Numbered from the stretch's first letter, positions 8,221 to 18,875 are shown. The stretch: 64,000 nucleotides of DNA from an uncultured Pseudomonadales bacterium (GCA_947487765.1 CANKXO010000001.1:496001-560000), one strand, 5' to 3'. Notes: generated by a model from the sequence alone, not told the origin. A program made the numbers and translations.

Positions 8221-8622
8221 ATGGCAATTAATTTCGATAAAGCGCTAGGTATACATCAACAAGCATTACAGGTTCGTGGCCAGCGTGCGCAAGTGCTAGC
8301 GAATAATTTAGCGAATGCAGATACTCCAGGTTATAAAGCTCGTGAGCTTGATTTTAAGGGTATTCTTCGAGGCGAATCGCAATTAATGGATACTAAAGCA
8401 AGTATGCAAGTGACTAATAGCCAACATCTTGTAGGCCAATCACTATCTGCCGATACCAGCCTATTATATAGAACACCACAGCAACCCTCTATTGATGGAA
8501 ATACAGTAGAAGAGCAAGTCGAGCACGCTGCTTACATGGAAAATAATTTAGCATTTCAGGCGAGCTTTACATTTTTAAATAGTAAGTTCAGTGGGCTAAT
8601 GACAGCTATTAGAGGGGAATAA
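8221..8622 (+). CDS. flgB: Flagellar rod protein FlgB
   Basis: A 133-residue proximal rod protein. The N-terminal rod signature with NNLANADTPGYKARELDF is clear, and the C-terminal helix (AYMENNLAFQASFTFLNSKF) matches FlgB. It starts the flgB-flgE transcription unit behind a sigma54 promoter. flgC begins one base after its stop codon. It is secreted by the flagellar type III apparatus without a signal peptide. Confidence 0.95.
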   Translation: MAINFDKALGIHQQALQVRGQRAQVLANNLANADTPGYKARELDFKGILRGESQLMDTKASMQVTNSQHLVGQSLSADTSLLYRTPQQPSIDGNTVEEQVEHAAYMENNLAFQASFTFLNSKFSGLMTAIRGE

Positions 8623-8623
8623 C

Positions 8624-9052
8624 ATGTCGCTAACTAATATATTTTCTATTGCGGGTTCAGGTATGAATGCACAGAGCATTCGTTTAAATACAACGGCCAG
8701 TAACCTTGCGAATGCTGATGCGGCATCGTCTAGTATTGAAGAGACATATCGTGGTCGTCACCCGGTATTTTCGGCATTAAATAATGATATTTTAAATTTA
8801 GATGCTAAAAATGGTGATGCCAATATTGGTGTGAAAGTATTAGATATTGTTGAAAGTGATGCGCCTTTGCAGCCTCGCTATGAGCCAACGCACCCACTAG
8901 CTGATCAGGAGGGTTATGTCTACTACCCTAATGTGAACGTAGTAGAGGAAATGACAAATATGATTTCCGCTTCTCGCTCATTTCAAATGAATGTAGAAGT
9001 AATGAACTCTGCTAAGCAAATGATGCAACGTGTATTGACCTTGGGTCAGTAA
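8624..9052 (+). CDS. flgC: Flagellar rod protein FlgC
   Basis: A 142-residue proximal rod protein. It has the N-terminal motif NTTASNLANADAASSS and a conserved YYPNVNVVEEMTNMISASRS segment, followed by the C-terminal coiled region ending in the MMQRVLTLGQ type of tail. It sits directly behind flgB and 25 bases before flgD, in the usual order. Length is normal for the family. Confidence 0.95.
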   Translation: MSLTNIFSIAGSGMNAQSIRLNTTASNLANADAASSSIEETYRGRHPVFSALNNDILNLDAKNGDANIGVKVLDIVESDAPLQPRYEPTHPLADQEGYVYYPNVNVVEEMTNMISASRSFQMNVEVMNSAKQMMQRVLTLGQ

Positions 9053-9077
9053 TTAACAAGTTAATCGGAGAAAAATA

Positions 9078-9791
9078 ATGCCAGATATTACAACAAACGA
9101 TTATCTTAATAGCTTGGCGATTAATAGTAGCCAACAGCAAAACACGCCAACTCGTGAGCAAAGTAACGAGCTAGGTCAAGATGCTTTTTTACAATTAATG
9201 ATAACGCAAATGGAAAATCAAAATCCATTGGACCCTCAAGATAATTCTGAGTTTGTTGCGCAATTGGCTCAATTTAGTTCAGTCGAAAGCCTTGATAAAT
9301 TGAACAATAATTTTGAAAGCTTTGCGACTAATATGATTTCTAATCAAGCATTGCAAGCTTCTTCACTAGTAGGCAGTTCAGTTTCCGTACCTACATCTGA
9401 AGCACAACTATTCGAAAATAGCTATGTGGGCGGTAGTATAGAGCTACCTGCAGCAACAAGTGATATGACGGTTAATATCTATAGCAGTAATGGTGGTTTA
9501 CTTGAAACGATTCCGTTAGGTGCACAAGACGCAGGAACCATCGTTTTCCGTTGGGATGGGTCACGTATAGAGGTAAATGGTGAATTGAATGAATGGGAGT
9601 CTGAAGAGCCGATAGCTTCAGGTGACTTTAGGTTTGAAGTTATTGCTTCTCAAAATGGGGAGCCAGAACAACTTGATACCGCGTTAACTGCTAATGTTAA
9701 CAGCGTGACAGTTGATAGTAATAATCAACTTATTCTAAATCTTGCTGGCATAGGCCCAGTGAGTATTAATGATGTGAAACAATTTAACTAA
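9078..9791 (+). CDS. flgD: Flagellar hook-capping protein FlgD
   Basis: A 237-residue hook-cap scaffold protein that permits FlgE polymerisation. The N-terminal region carries the conserved LGQDAFLQLMITQMENQNPL and NSEFVAQLAQFSSVE. The C-terminal half contains the FlgD Ig-like/tudor pair (GTIVFRWDGS, ASGDFRFEVIA). A GGAG ribosome binding site precedes the ATG. It is part of the flgBCDE unit. Confidence 0.95.
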   Translation: MPDITTNDYLNSLAINSSQQQNTPTREQSNELGQDAFLQLMITQMENQNPLDPQDNSEFVAQLAQFSSVESLDKLNNNFESFATNMISNQALQASSLVGSSVSVPTSEAQLFENSYVGGSIELPAATSDMTVNIYSSNGGLLETIPLGAQDAGTIVFRWDGSRIEVNGELNEWESEEPIASGDFRFEVIASQNGEPEQLDTALTANVNSVTVDSNNQLILNLAGIGPVSINDVKQFN

Positions 9792-9844
9792 TTATCTATT
9801 GACAGAATTTAATGAATTTTTTGTAGTAATCGTAGGAGAATATT

Positions 9845-11455
9845 ATGCCTTTTAATACCGCACTCAGTGGCATCCGTGCAGCTAATGATGATCTTCGTTT
9901 AACGGGCAATAATATTGCTAATGCATCCACAACAGGATTTAAAGAGTCTCGTGCAGAATTTGGCGATGTCTATTCAACCTCGGTATTGGGTGCTGGTTTA
10001 AACCAAGTTGGTAGTGGAGTTCGAGTGCAGGATATCGCCCAACAGTTTGGTCAGGGAAATATTTCGTTCACAGAAAATGTTTTAGACTTGGCGATTAGTG
10101 GTAGTGGTTTTTTTGTTACCAACTTAAATGGTGAACAAATGTATACCCGTGCAGGTACCTTTGGTTTGGATCAAGACGGTTACGCAGTTAATAATACTAA
10201 TGCTCGCCTACAGGGGTTCCTCGCAGACGGTAATGGCAATATTGGTAATACTCAGGCAGACATTCAAATATCGACCAGCAATTTACCACCACAAGTGACT
10301 ACAGCTGTCGAAATAGAATACAACCTGGATTCAAGAGAACCTGTGCCGCAGACAGCATTTACAATTGATGCAGCTGGTGTTGCAGCCATAGAAGCCGCTG
10401 GTGTCGATACAATTACTGTTACGAGTCCTCAGGGCGCAGTGGATACGATTATTCTTGGTACTGCTGGTGTCGATACAGCGACAACAATTCGTGATGCACT
10501 GATTGCTGCGACCGGTGTTGAAGCCAGTCTTGATGGTGCGGGCACAGGAGTCGAAGTTATTTTGGGAGAAGGTTATACGCTAACGGCGAATACAGCAGGT
10601 AGTAACCTTACAAATACAACGACAACTGCATTGACATCCAATATTGGCTTCGATCCAACAGATCCGACGACCTATAATCATGCAACATCTACAACTGTCT
10701 ATGATAATCAGGGCAACCCACATACGATGCAGCAGTATTTTATTAAGCAGCCATATGACCCAGGTAATGCAGCGATTAATACACCGAATGACTGGCGGAT
10801 GGTTGTTCAGGTTGATGGTCGTAATGTAGGTGGGCCATCTGCAGATACCACCAATGCTCAAACTGCTGCGAATACAGCGATTTTATCTGTACACCCCGTC
10901 TCTTTTTCGTCAAGTGGTACATTGGTTGGTACAGGGGACATTACCATTGATAACTGGATTCCAGTCGATTCGAGTGGCACGGTAACAGGTGCTACTCCAG
11001 CGGCTGCAACCCCTGTTGTTTTTAATGTTTCTATGGCTAACAGTACTCAGGTAGGAGCTGAGTTTGAAGTACGTTCTTTAAATCAGGATGGTACTTCAAC
11101 CGGTCGTTTGGCAGGGATTAATATCGATGATGAAGGTAGAATATTTGCACGTTATACCAATGGACAAAATAGAGTCCTGGCTCAAATTATTTTAGCTGAT
11201 TTTCCGAATACTCAAGGTCTTCAGGCTTTAGGTGATACGTCTTGGGCTGAGACATCCGAATCAGGAGAGCCTGTTATTAATGCGCCTGGTGCAGCTTCTC
11301 TAGGTTTAATTCAATCCGGCGCTTTAGAAGATTCCAATGTAGATTTATCTGAGCAGCTTGTTAATTTGATTATTGCCCAACGTAATTTCCAGGCCAGCGC
11401 AAAAACAATTGAGACTGCCGACCAAACAACACAAACTATTATCAACTTACGTTAA
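9845..11455 (+). CDS. flgE: Flagellar hook protein FlgE
   Basis: A 536-residue hook subunit. The N-terminus (ALSGIRAANDDLRLTGNNIA, followed by NASTTGFKESRAEF) and the C-terminus (SNVDLSEQLVNLIIAQRNFQ, then ASAKTIETADQ) are the polymerisation regions. The middle is longer than in enteric FlgE (about 400 residues). The extra segment, about residues 170-250, resembles the surface-exposed domains of flagellar axial proteins and contains VDTITVTSPQGAVDTI and TTIRDALIAATGVEAS, similar in style to flagellin IN motifs. It ends with a terminator-like hairpin, and flgF has its own promoter. Confidence 0.95.
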   Translation: MPFNTALSGIRAANDDLRLTGNNIANASTTGFKESRAEFGDVYSTSVLGAGLNQVGSGVRVQDIAQQFGQGNISFTENVLDLAISGSGFFVTNLNGEQMYTRAGTFGLDQDGYAVNNTNARLQGFLADGNGNIGNTQADIQISTSNLPPQVTTAVEIEYNLDSREPVPQTAFTIDAAGVAAIEAAGVDTITVTSPQGAVDTIILGTAGVDTATTIRDALIAATGVEASLDGAGTGVEVILGEGYTLTANTAGSNLTNTTTTALTSNIGFDPTDPTTYNHATSTTVYDNQGNPHTMQQYFIKQPYDPGNAAINTPNDWRMVVQVDGRNVGGPSADTTNAQTAANTAILSVHPVSFSSSGTLVGTGDITIDNWIPVDSSGTVTGATPAAATPVVFNVSMANSTQVGAEFEVRSLNQDGTSTGRLAGINIDDEGRIFARYTNGQNRVLAQIILADFPNTQGLQALGDTSWAETSESGEPVINAPGAASLGLIQSGALEDSNVDLSEQLVNLIIAQRNFQASAKTIETADQTTQTIINLR

Positions 11456-11466
11456 TCATTGAGATA

Positions 11467-11496
11467 AAAAGCTGTGAGTTGTCACTTGCAGCTTTT
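11467..11496 (+). terminator. Probable intrinsic terminator after flgE
   Basis: AAAAGCTG and CAGCTTTT form an 8-base-pair stem around a 14-base loop, 12 bases after the flgE stop. The descending arm ends in four T residues. It would separate flgBCDE from flgF. Confidence 0.6.
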
Positions 11497-11590
11497 CACT
11501 CTTTCATCCTTACTCGTTAAACGATTCCTATCTAATTAATTCTCTCCGCTTTTCTTATTTTCCATACCTTTAGTTTAATTTATTAGAATT

Positions 11591-11606
11591 TGGCACTCTT
11601 CTTGCA
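11591..11606 (+). promoter_or_regulatory. Sigma54 promoter of flgF
   Basis: TGGCAC TCTTC TTGCA is an exact sigma54 consensus match, 51 bases before the flgF start, in the 201-base gap after the flgE terminator. It should drive flgF through flgJ and possibly flgKL. Confidence 0.9.
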
Positions 11607-11656
11607 ATTTTTCACATGATTACTGATTAAGCCAAAAAAACAGCAGGTTTTAAGTT

Positions 11657-12406
11657 ATGGATAAAGCGCTCTATATTGCAATGTCGGCGGCCAAAAATAA
11701 TATGGTTGGTCAGTCTGTCAGAGCTAACAATCTGGCAAATGCGAATACAACAGGTTTTCGCGCTGACTTTGAACAGGCAAGAAGTATGGGGGTTTATTAC
11801 GGCGATGGCCATGCAAGCCGTGCCTATGCACTAACCGAAAACCCTGCCATAAATTTTGCGCCAGGCCCAATGATACAAACAGGCCATGATATGGATATTG
11901 CTGTTGAAGGTAATGGTTTTATTGCCGTTCAAGGGGCTGATGAGCAAGAGGCTTATACTCGTGTAGGTAATTTAACAATTGATAATGCGGGCATATTACG
12001 AACAGGCAACGGTTTGCCGGTAATGGGCAACTCAGGGCCTATTGCGATACCAGAGTTCCAAAAAATAGAAATAGGTGCTGATGGGATAATCAGTATTGTA
12101 TTGAAGGGGGCACCACCTGATGCTCTGACCGAAGTTGAACGAATTAAATTAGTTGATCCCGCTGTTGAAGATCTTGAAAAGAAGAGTGATGGATTAATGT
12201 ATGCTAAAAATCAGGAAGATGAAATTTTTGCAGATCCTAATGTAACTATTAGCTCGGGTTTTTTGGAGGGTAGTAACGTCAATCCAATGGAAGAGTTAAT
12301 GAGAGTATTAACATTATCTCGCCAATATGAGATGTCAGTAAAGCTTATGCAAACAGCCCAACAAAATTCGGAATCATCGGCGCGATTATTGCAAAGTAAT
12401 GGTTAA
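11657..12406 (+). CDS. flgF: Flagellar rod protein FlgF
   Basis: A 249-residue proximal rod protein. The N-terminus ALYIAMSAAKNNMVGQSVRA followed by NNLANANTTGFRADF is diagnostic, and the C-terminus LEGSNVNPMEELMRVLTLSR is the usual helical tail. It is the first gene of a second rod/hook unit behind an exact sigma54 promoter. Ribosome binding is weak (AGCAGG further upstream). flgG follows after 66 bases. Confidence 0.95.
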   Translation: MDKALYIAMSAAKNNMVGQSVRANNLANANTTGFRADFEQARSMGVYYGDGHASRAYALTENPAINFAPGPMIQTGHDMDIAVEGNGFIAVQGADEQEAYTRVGNLTIDNAGILRTGNGLPVMGNSGPIAIPEFQKIEIGADGIISIVLKGAPPDALTEVERIKLVDPAVEDLEKKSDGLMYAKNQEDEIFADPNVTISSGFLEGSNVNPMEELMRVLTLSRQYEMSVKLMQTAQQNSESSARLLQSNG

Positions 12407-12472
12407 GAAATTTTTGATAGAATTTTTTCCGAATTAAATATTTATAATTAATGAGAAATAGAGAGAATAATT

Positions 12473-13258
12473 ATGCACGCAGCACTCTATATTAGTAAAA
12501 CGGGTTTGGCCGCTCAAGATGTCAAGCTAGCCACAATTTCTAATAACTTATCGAATGCCGCGACAGTGGGTTACAAGCGAGATCATGTTAATTTTGAAGA
12601 CTTGCTTTATCAAATTCAACGTCAACCTGGTGGTCAATCATCCCAAGATACTCAATTACCTTCAGGCTTACAGGTCGGTACTGGAGTGAGGGTTGTTGCG
12701 ACTCAAAAGCAATTTACTGGCGGTAGCTTACAAGTGACGGAGCAAGGATTAGATATGGCGATTAGTAATCGCGGATTTTTTCAAATCCAGTTACCTAATG
12801 GTGAGACAGCTTATACACGCAACGGTGAATTTCACTTAAACAATAATGGCGATATTGTAAATGCCAGTGGTTATTTATTTCAGCCCAATATCACGATTCC
12901 TGAAAATGCTAGTAATATTACTATTAGTACGGATGGTGTTGTTTCTGCGAATGTATTTGGCCAGGCAGCACCACAACAACTAGGTGATATTCAGTTAGCT
13001 GATTTTGTTAATCCAGCGGGTTTGCAGTCTTTAGGCGGTAATTTATTTATAGCGACGGCATCCAGTGGTGATGCTCAGACAGGTACTCCAGGCCTTAATG
13101 GTCTAGGCGAAATTATCCAAGGCTCGTTGGAAAACTCTAACGTCGATGTTGTAGAAGAAATGGTCAATATGATTACGACTCAGCGCGCTTACGAAATGAA
13201 TTCGAAAGTTGTTTCGACTGCAGATCAAATGTTGCAGTTTATTTCACAAAATTTATAA
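12473..13258 (+). CDS. flgG: Flagellar distal rod protein FlgG
   Basis: A 261-residue distal rod protein of exactly the usual size. It shows ALYISKTGLAAQDVKLATIS, NNLSNAATVGYKRDHVNFED and the FlgG signature near residue 45-55 (LLYQIQRQPGG), which helps build the long rod. The C-terminus SNVDVVEEMVNMITTQRAYE completes the axial-family pattern. It is followed by flgH after 14 bases. Confidence 0.96.
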   Translation: MHAALYISKTGLAAQDVKLATISNNLSNAATVGYKRDHVNFEDLLYQIQRQPGGQSSQDTQLPSGLQVGTGVRVVATQKQFTGGSLQVTEQGLDMAISNRGFFQIQLPNGETAYTRNGEFHLNNNGDIVNASGYLFQPNITIPENASNITISTDGVVSANVFGQAAPQQLGDIQLADFVNPAGLQSLGGNLFIATASSGDAQTGTPGLNGLGEIIQGSLENSNVDVVEEMVNMITTQRAYEMNSKVVSTADQMLQFISQNL

Positions 13259-13272
13259 ATTGAGTTAAGGCA

Positions 13273-13980
13273 ATGAGTCATTTCTTAAAGGCAGTATTAA
13301 TTATAACCTTCGTAATATCACTTACTGCATGTGGAGGGTTAACGTCGGTAAAACCTGATGACCCAAGCTTTGCTCCAGTGATTGCACCTTCTACATCTAA
13401 GCCGAAACCCGAAGATGGGAGTTTATATGTAGCAGGGTATGGTATGTCTTTATTTGGAAATACAAATAATCATCGTGTTGGCGATATTATTACGATTGTT
13501 TTAGATGAAAGAACAGTGTCTTCAAAATCTAGTTTAGTCGAGATAGATAAAGAAACAGATCATTCTTTATTGGAAAATGGTGCCGGAACTATATTGGGAA
13601 AAGACCTGACAAAAAAATTACCGCTAATAGGAGAGGTAACATTGCCTACTTCTGTTGCACAATCACGTGAGTTTTCAGGAGATGCAAAAGCTGACCAAAG
13701 TAACCGACTACAAGGGAATATCAGCGTTACGATTACGGATGTTATGCCGAATGGAAACTTAATGGTGAAAGGTGAGAAATGGATGACCCTCAATCGTGGT
13801 GATGAATATATTCGTATCAGTGGCATGTTACGACCAGCGGATATCACGTTAAGTAATATGGTGTCTTCAACAAAATTAGCCAATGCTCGTATTGCTTATA
13901 GTGGTACCGGCGAGTTGGCAAGTTCACAACAAATGGGTTGGTTAAGCAGATTCTTCAATAGTCCTTACTGGCCTTTTTAA
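13273..13980 (+). CDS. flgH: Flagellar L-ring lipoprotein FlgH
   Basis: A 235-residue outer-membrane lipoprotein forming the L-ring. A lipoprotein signal peptide is evident, with lipobox LTAC and the lipidated Cys at residue 20. The mature part has [18 protein letters not shown] and the C-terminal [20 protein letters not shown], both FlgH signatures. It lies in the standard flgG-flgH-flgI order. Confidence 0.95.
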   Translation: MSHFLKAVLIITFVISLTACGGLTSVKPDDPSFAPVIAPSTSKPKPEDGSLYVAGYGMSLFGNTNNHRVGDIITIVLDERTVSSKSSLVEIDKETDHSLLENGAGTILGKDLTKKLPLIGEVTLPTSVAQSREFSGDAKADQSNRLQGNISVTITDVMPNGNLMVKGEKWMTLNRGDEYIRISGMLRPADITLSNMVSSTKLANARIAYSGTGELASSQQMGWLSRFFNSPYWPF

Positions 13981-14000
13981 ATATTACCCTGAGAAATAAT

Positions 14001-15104
14001 ATGTCCATTAAACACTGTATTGCTTTGCTTATGCTTCTTTGCCTGTCGTTGAATATTTATGCTGAGCGAATTAAAGATATTACAAGCATAGCGGGGGTTC
14101 GCAGTAACCCTCTGGTGGGGTATGGATTAGTTGTTGGTTTAGATGGCAGTGGCGATCAGACCAATCAGGCACCTTTTACAACAGAATCTTTTCTTAACAT
14201 GATCAAGCAATTTGGTATCGCAATACCAGAAGGCGCTCGTTTACAGTTAAAAAACGTTGCAGCCGTTGCTGTACATGCAGAATTGCCCGCTTTTGCTAAG
14301 CCTGGACAACAAATAGATATTACCGTTTCATCGATTGCCAATGCAAAAAGCTTACGTGGTGGTACGTTGTTAATGACACCATTAAAAGGCGTAGACGGTA
14401 ATGTGTACGCGTTGGGGCAAGGTAATTTAGTGGTTGGTGGTTTGGGGGTTGAAGGTGCTGACGGTTCTAAATTAACCATAAATGTTCCCAGCGTTGGTCG
14501 TATTCCTAATGGTGCATCTGTAGAGCGTGCGATACCTACATCATTTGCTTCTGGACAGCCCATAGTTTTTAACCTGCATCGAGCTGACTTTACCAGTGCT
14601 AAACGTGTGGCTGATAGCATTAATGATTTATTAGGGCCAAACGTAGCACGTGCAACGGATGCGATGTCTATACAGGTGAATGGACCCAAAGATCCATCAC
14701 AACGTGTCGACTTTATTTCATTATTAGAAAACCTTAATGTCCGCCCCGGTGAAGAGGCGGCTCGTGTTGTGATTAATTCGCGTACTGGAACCATTGTTGT
14801 GGGCAACCATGTTCGTGTTTCGCCAGTTGCCGTCACACACGGGAGTTTAACCGTTACCGTTTCTGAAGATGTCGAAGTGAGTCAACCTGAAGCTTTAGCT
14901 AGTGGAACCACGGTTGTTCTACCCAGTAGTAATGTCGGTGCAGAACAGCAGATAAACCCTATGTTTAGGTTTTCTCCAGGGCCAACTCTGGATGAGTTAG
15001 TTAGAGCAGTTAATGACGTTGGTGCAGCCCCAGGAGATTTAATGGCAATACTAGAAGCGCTTAAGCAAGCCGGTGCTTTAAAAGCTGAATTAGTGGTTAT
15101 ATAA
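14001..15104 (+). CDS. flgI: Flagellar P-ring protein FlgI
   Basis: A 367-residue periplasmic protein that forms the P-ring in the peptidoglycan layer. A signal peptide covers residues 1-21 (hydrophobic core LLMLLCLSL, ending IYA). The mature start [20 protein letters not shown] and [18 protein letters not shown] are unmistakable, as is the end with [20 protein letters not shown]. The length is standard. It depends on FlgA encoded at 5263-5970. Confidence 0.97.
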   Translation: MSIKHCIALLMLLCLSLNIYAERIKDITSIAGVRSNPLVGYGLVVGLDGSGDQTNQAPFTTESFLNMIKQFGIAIPEGARLQLKNVAAVAVHAELPAFAKPGQQIDITVSSIANAKSLRGGTLLMTPLKGVDGNVYALGQGNLVVGGLGVEGADGSKLTINVPSVGRIPNGASVERAIPTSFASGQPIVFNLHRADFTSAKRVADSINDLLGPNVARATDAMSIQVNGPKDPSQRVDFISLLENLNVRPGEEAARVVINSRTGTIVVGNHVRVSPVAVTHGSLTVTVSEDVEVSQPEALASGTTVVLPSSNVGAEQQINPMFRFSPGPTLDELVRAVNDVGAAPGDLMAILEALKQAGALKAELVVI

Positions 15105-15134
15105 AACTGCGTTGAAAACATTAGGTAATAAACG

Positions 15135-16073
15135 ATGAATAATTTACCCACAGACATAAATCGTATACAGGCGCAGCAGTCGTATACTGATTTAAATCAG
15201 TTGAATAATATTCGACAATTGGGTAACGATGATAAAGATTTAGCCTTGCGTGAAATCGCTCAGCAGTTTGAGTCGATGTTTATGCAAATGATGCTAAAAA
15301 GTATGCGTGCGGCGAATGATGTATTCGCAAAAGATAATCCGTTAAATAGCTTTGAGGTTAACTTTCACAAGGATATGTTAGACAACCAGTTAAGCCTGTC
15401 GTTATCTCAGGATAAAGGGATGGGAATCGCTGATGCTCTTTATCGACAACTAAGTCAAAGCTATATACCAAATAGTTCTCCGCTAAATAATGACACTGTA
15501 AATGGAGAAAAGCTTCAACTAAATGACCCGTTGAGGCAATCATTCCCAGACCATTATAAGCAACCATTGGATGTTATTAAGCAAAGAAAAGAGGATGGTT
15601 ATACTTTAGATGAGATAAAAAGCCCAGAAGATTTCATTCAAGCGATGATGCCCCATGCGAAAAAGGTGGCAGAAGAAATGGGAGTGGACCCTCGTTTACT
15701 GATTGCACAAGCGGCTTTGGAAACAGGCTGGGGAGAGCATACCATTCGCGATCGTTACGGAAAGCATTCATTTAATTTATTTAATATCAAAGCTGATAGT
15801 CGTTGGGAAGGGCATTCCGTTAATGTTCCTACGATTGAATATCGTGAAGGTGTGGCGGAAAAAGAGTCTGCAAATTTTAGACGCTACGAAAGTATCGCAG
15901 AATCATTTAGAGATTATCAACAGTTTTTAGAACAACCACGTTACCAAAAAGCATTAACTGTTGCTGATGATAGTCATGCGTTTATTGCGGAACTGCAAAA
16001 TGCAGGTTACGCGACAGATCCTCAATACGCTAAAAAAGTAAGCAGTATATTAGATCGATATTTATTAAATTAG
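15135..16073 (+). CDS. flgJ: Peptidoglycan hydrolase and rod cap FlgJ
   Basis: A 312-residue two-domain FlgJ. Residues about 35-105 form the rod-binding domain (LREIAQQFESMFMQMMLKSM). Residues about 165-312 form the glucosaminidase domain that cuts peptidoglycan for the growing rod, with the catalytic Glu predicted at residue 196 in AQAALETGWGEH and a YATDPQYAKKV motif near the end. Both domains are present in one gene, as in enteric and Pseudomonas FlgJ. flgK follows after 18 bases. Confidence 0.95.
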   Translation: MNNLPTDINRIQAQQSYTDLNQLNNIRQLGNDDKDLALREIAQQFESMFMQMMLKSMRAANDVFAKDNPLNSFEVNFHKDMLDNQLSLSLSQDKGMGIADALYRQLSQSYIPNSSPLNNDTVNGEKLQLNDPLRQSFPDHYKQPLDVIKQRKEDGYTLDEIKSPEDFIQAMMPHAKKVAEEMGVDPRLLIAQAALETGWGEHTIRDRYGKHSFNLFNIKADSRWEGHSVNVPTIEYREGVAEKESANFRRYESIAESFRDYQQFLEQPRYQKALTVADDSHAFIAELQNAGYATDPQYAKKVSSILDRYLLN

Positions 16074-16091
16074 TAAATTAGAGATACGATA

Positions 16092-18827
16092 ATGGGCAGT
16101 GATGTATTAGGTGTGAGTATTAGCGGTTTACGTGTCAGTCAAAACGCGTTGCGTACGGCTGGCCATAATATTGCTAACGCAAATACTGAGGGCTACAGCC
16201 GCCAGACAACTGAGATTAACTCAGCCGGTGGGACATCATCAGGCATTGGGTATTTGGGTAACGGATCTTATACTTCTCGAATAGAACGCGTTGTTAATGA
16301 ATTTGTTATTGGGCAGGTTAGGCAAGATACCAGTTTATATAATGAAATGAATGCCTATAGTGAGCATATTTTACAGCTCAATGATATTCTGGCTAATGAA
16401 TCTACCGGTTTAACCCGTGGTTTAGATTCTTTTTTTGCCGCATTGCAAAATGTTACCGATGACCCTACGTCGACACCATCACGGCAACTATTAATCAGTG
16501 AATCTGAAAATCTGGCTGATCGCTTTAACACATTGTATGAACGCGTTAATACGATTAGTGATAGCGTCAATCAAGGTCTGGAAACAGCAGTAAGTGGTAT
16601 TAATAGACTGACTTCAACGATTGCAACCTTAAATCGTTCTATTAGTGATGCCATCGGCTCTTCTGATTCTAATCCTCCAAATGATTTACTTGATCAGCGA
16701 GACGAAGCATTACGATCTTTATCAGAATTGGTTTCAGTACAAGTCATAGAGCAAGGTAACCAAGTCAATATCTCAGTAGGTAATGGAATTCCTTTAGTTG
16801 TTGGTAATAACTCGACAGATTTAATATTAGGTCAAAATGAATTTGACCCCTTACAACCAGAAATTTTTATCTCTGAATCATCACCGCCAATTACTCATCT
16901 TTTATCGGGTGGAGAAGTGGGGGGACTGTTAGATGTCGAACAAACTGTTATCCAGCCGACATTGAATGATTTAGGTCGAGTAGCTTTAGTGTTAGCTGAT
17001 GAGTTCAATGAGTTACAACAGCAAGGTATTACATTAAATAATACGTTTGGAGAAAACCTATTCTTCGATGTTAATGGCAGTAGTGCATCTGTTGGGAGAA
17101 TTGCGGCTAGCATTGATAACCAAACCAGTGATCAGGTTATCGCTTTAACCATTACTGATACATCACAGTTGACAGCCAGTAACTATCGGCTATCGATTAG
17201 CGGCTCAAATAATTACAGTATTGTACGCTTGGATGATGGTATAGAAGTCACATCCGGTGCTTTACCTGCTTTTCCCGGCAGTATTACCTTTGATGGCTTA
17301 TCATTTGATATTACATCGGGAACATTTAGTAATAATGATGAGTTTTTAATTCAGCCTACGCGTTATGGTGCGCGAGATTTCGCCGTAATGCCACTACAGG
17401 CATCCGATATTGCATTGGGTAGCCCTGTACTTACTAACACAAGTTTGGGAAATTTAGGTAACGCTGAGATTTCTGCGGGAGAAGTACTAAGTTTGACAAA
17501 TGCTGCTGGCGGAGCCATCGGTTTATTAACGAATCAAGTGGGGCAGATGTCTCCACCACTGATTGTCAAATTTACAACCCCAACATCATACGACATTTTG
17601 GATAACTCTGATCCAGGCAATCCTGTACAACTTAATCCTCCTATCCGTAATCAGGTTTATGTTCCTGGAATACAAAATAATTTATTTGCTACTGATGATG
17701 GGCAAACAACTGTAGTCAGTAGCGGTACATCGTTAGGTTTACCAGGTGGTAGTACTGAAGTCGCTGCAGGTGCAGGTGCTAATGCTTACCCTGCTGAAAC
17801 ATTCACATTTACGACAACAGATCCAGTAAGCGGTGCCACAACGTCGCAAAATGTTTTTTCCACACTAAACGCAAGTGCTCGGACAACAGCTGGGTTGCTT
17901 GATAATATTGATGGTGTGAGTGCAACTGCATTTAATTACCTTGAATTAAGAGATTTTACGGTTTCATTGACCGCCCCTCTACAGGTTACTTTAAATGGTG
18001 AAGATTTAGTTGGCTATACTGCTGGAGCGCTTAATGCTGATGTGCCATCGCCAGCGCTTAACAGCGGTGAAGATTTTAATGATTATCTTGCCGAACAAAT
18101 TAACAGTAACTCTAATTTAGAAGGTTTGGGTATTTATGCTGTCAGTGCTTACGATGCAGTGGCCAGCGAGTTTTATATACAAGTTCACTCGACTCGTGGC
18201 GATGATTTAACTGTGCAGTTGGAAGCTGCTGTTGGTGAAGTCATTGAAGTAAACGATGGTACAAATGCCGATGTCGTTATGACCGGTGTCGGTGCAGGTA
18301 CCGCGACAGAAGTGTTAGTCGGTGGGCGTATTGACGTAAATCTTGCTAGTAACATTGCTATGACAACAGCACCAGCGCCGAGCGCTATCTTTGGTGCGAT
18401 CACTGCATCTAGCTCTTACATGGGGATTCAGGCAAATATTACCGGTGCGGCAAGTGCTGGTGATACCTTTACACTTGATTTTAATACGGATGCGGCTTCG
18501 GATAATCGCAATGGCCTGTCGATGGTCGAATTGCAACAATCTAATTCTATTGCGGGTTCAAACACAAATGGACCCGATCAAACGTTTGGTGATTCATATA
18601 ATCGTTTGCTGGAAACAGTAGGTATTAAAACGAGTACATCCAGTGCAAGTAAAGAAGCTGCTGAAGATGTACTCAATCAAACTATTAGCCTGCGTGATTC
18701 AGTATCAGGTGTTAATTTAGACGAAGAAGCTGCTGATCTCATTCGTTTTGAGCAACTTTACTCTGCTAATGCTCAAGTCATTAATGTTGCACGTGATTTA
18801 TTTGATCGATTATTAAATAGTTTTTAA
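16092..18827 (+). CDS. flgK: Hook-filament junction protein FlgK (HAP1), unusually long
   Basis: A 911-residue FlgK, the first hook-associated protein. The N-terminal part (ISGLRVSQNALRTAGHNIAN, ANTEGYSRQ) and the C-terminal part (VSGVNLDEEAADLIRFEQLY) are the conserved axial regions. The central variable region is much larger than in typical FlgK (about 550-680 residues) and is rich in Thr, Ser, Ala and Gly, with beta-type sequence. It should be chaperoned by FlgN. No frameshift is apparent. flgL follows after 48 bases. Confidence 0.94.
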   Translation: MGSDVLGVSISGLRVSQNALRTAGHNIANANTEGYSRQTTEINSAGGTSSGIGYLGNGSYTSRIERVVNEFVIGQVRQDTSLYNEMNAYSEHILQLNDILANESTGLTRGLDSFFAALQNVTDDPTSTPSRQLLISESENLADRFNTLYERVNTISDSVNQGLETAVSGINRLTSTIATLNRSISDAIGSSDSNPPNDLLDQRDEALRSLSELVSVQVIEQGNQVNISVGNGIPLVVGNNSTDLILGQNEFDPLQPEIFISESSPPITHLLSGGEVGGLLDVEQTVIQPTLNDLGRVALVLADEFNELQQQGITLNNTFGENLFFDVNGSSASVGRIAASIDNQTSDQVIALTITDTSQLTASNYRLSISGSNNYSIVRLDDGIEVTSGALPAFPGSITFDGLSFDITSGTFSNNDEFLIQPTRYGARDFAVMPLQASDIALGSPVLTNTSLGNLGNAEISAGEVLSLTNAAGGAIGLLTNQVGQMSPPLIVKFTTPTSYDILDNSDPGNPVQLNPPIRNQVYVPGIQNNLFATDDGQTTVVSSGTSLGLPGGSTEVAAGAGANAYPAETFTFTTTDPVSGATTSQNVFSTLNASARTTAGLLDNIDGVSATAFNYLELRDFTVSLTAPLQVTLNGEDLVGYTAGALNADVPSPALNSGEDFNDYLAEQINSNSNLEGLGIYAVSAYDAVASEFYIQVHSTRGDDLTVQLEAAVGEVIEVNDGTNADVVMTGVGAGTATEVLVGGRIDVNLASNIAMTTAPAPSAIFGAITASSSYMGIQANITGAASAGDTFTLDFNTDAASDNRNGLSMVELQQSNSIAGSNTNGPDQTFGDSYNRLLETVGIKTSTSSASKEAAEDVLNQTISLRDSVSGVNLDEEAADLIRFEQLYSANAQVINVARDLFDRLLNSF

Positions 18828-18875
18828 TAGGTAAAAAATTAAGAATTATGCTGAGAGCATGATTTGGAGAAAATA

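Noticed and set aside
14165-14836. A 223-codon open frame on the minus strand inside flgI
   Set aside because: It lies entirely inside flgI, has no family features and reads as the complement of a well-conserved gene.
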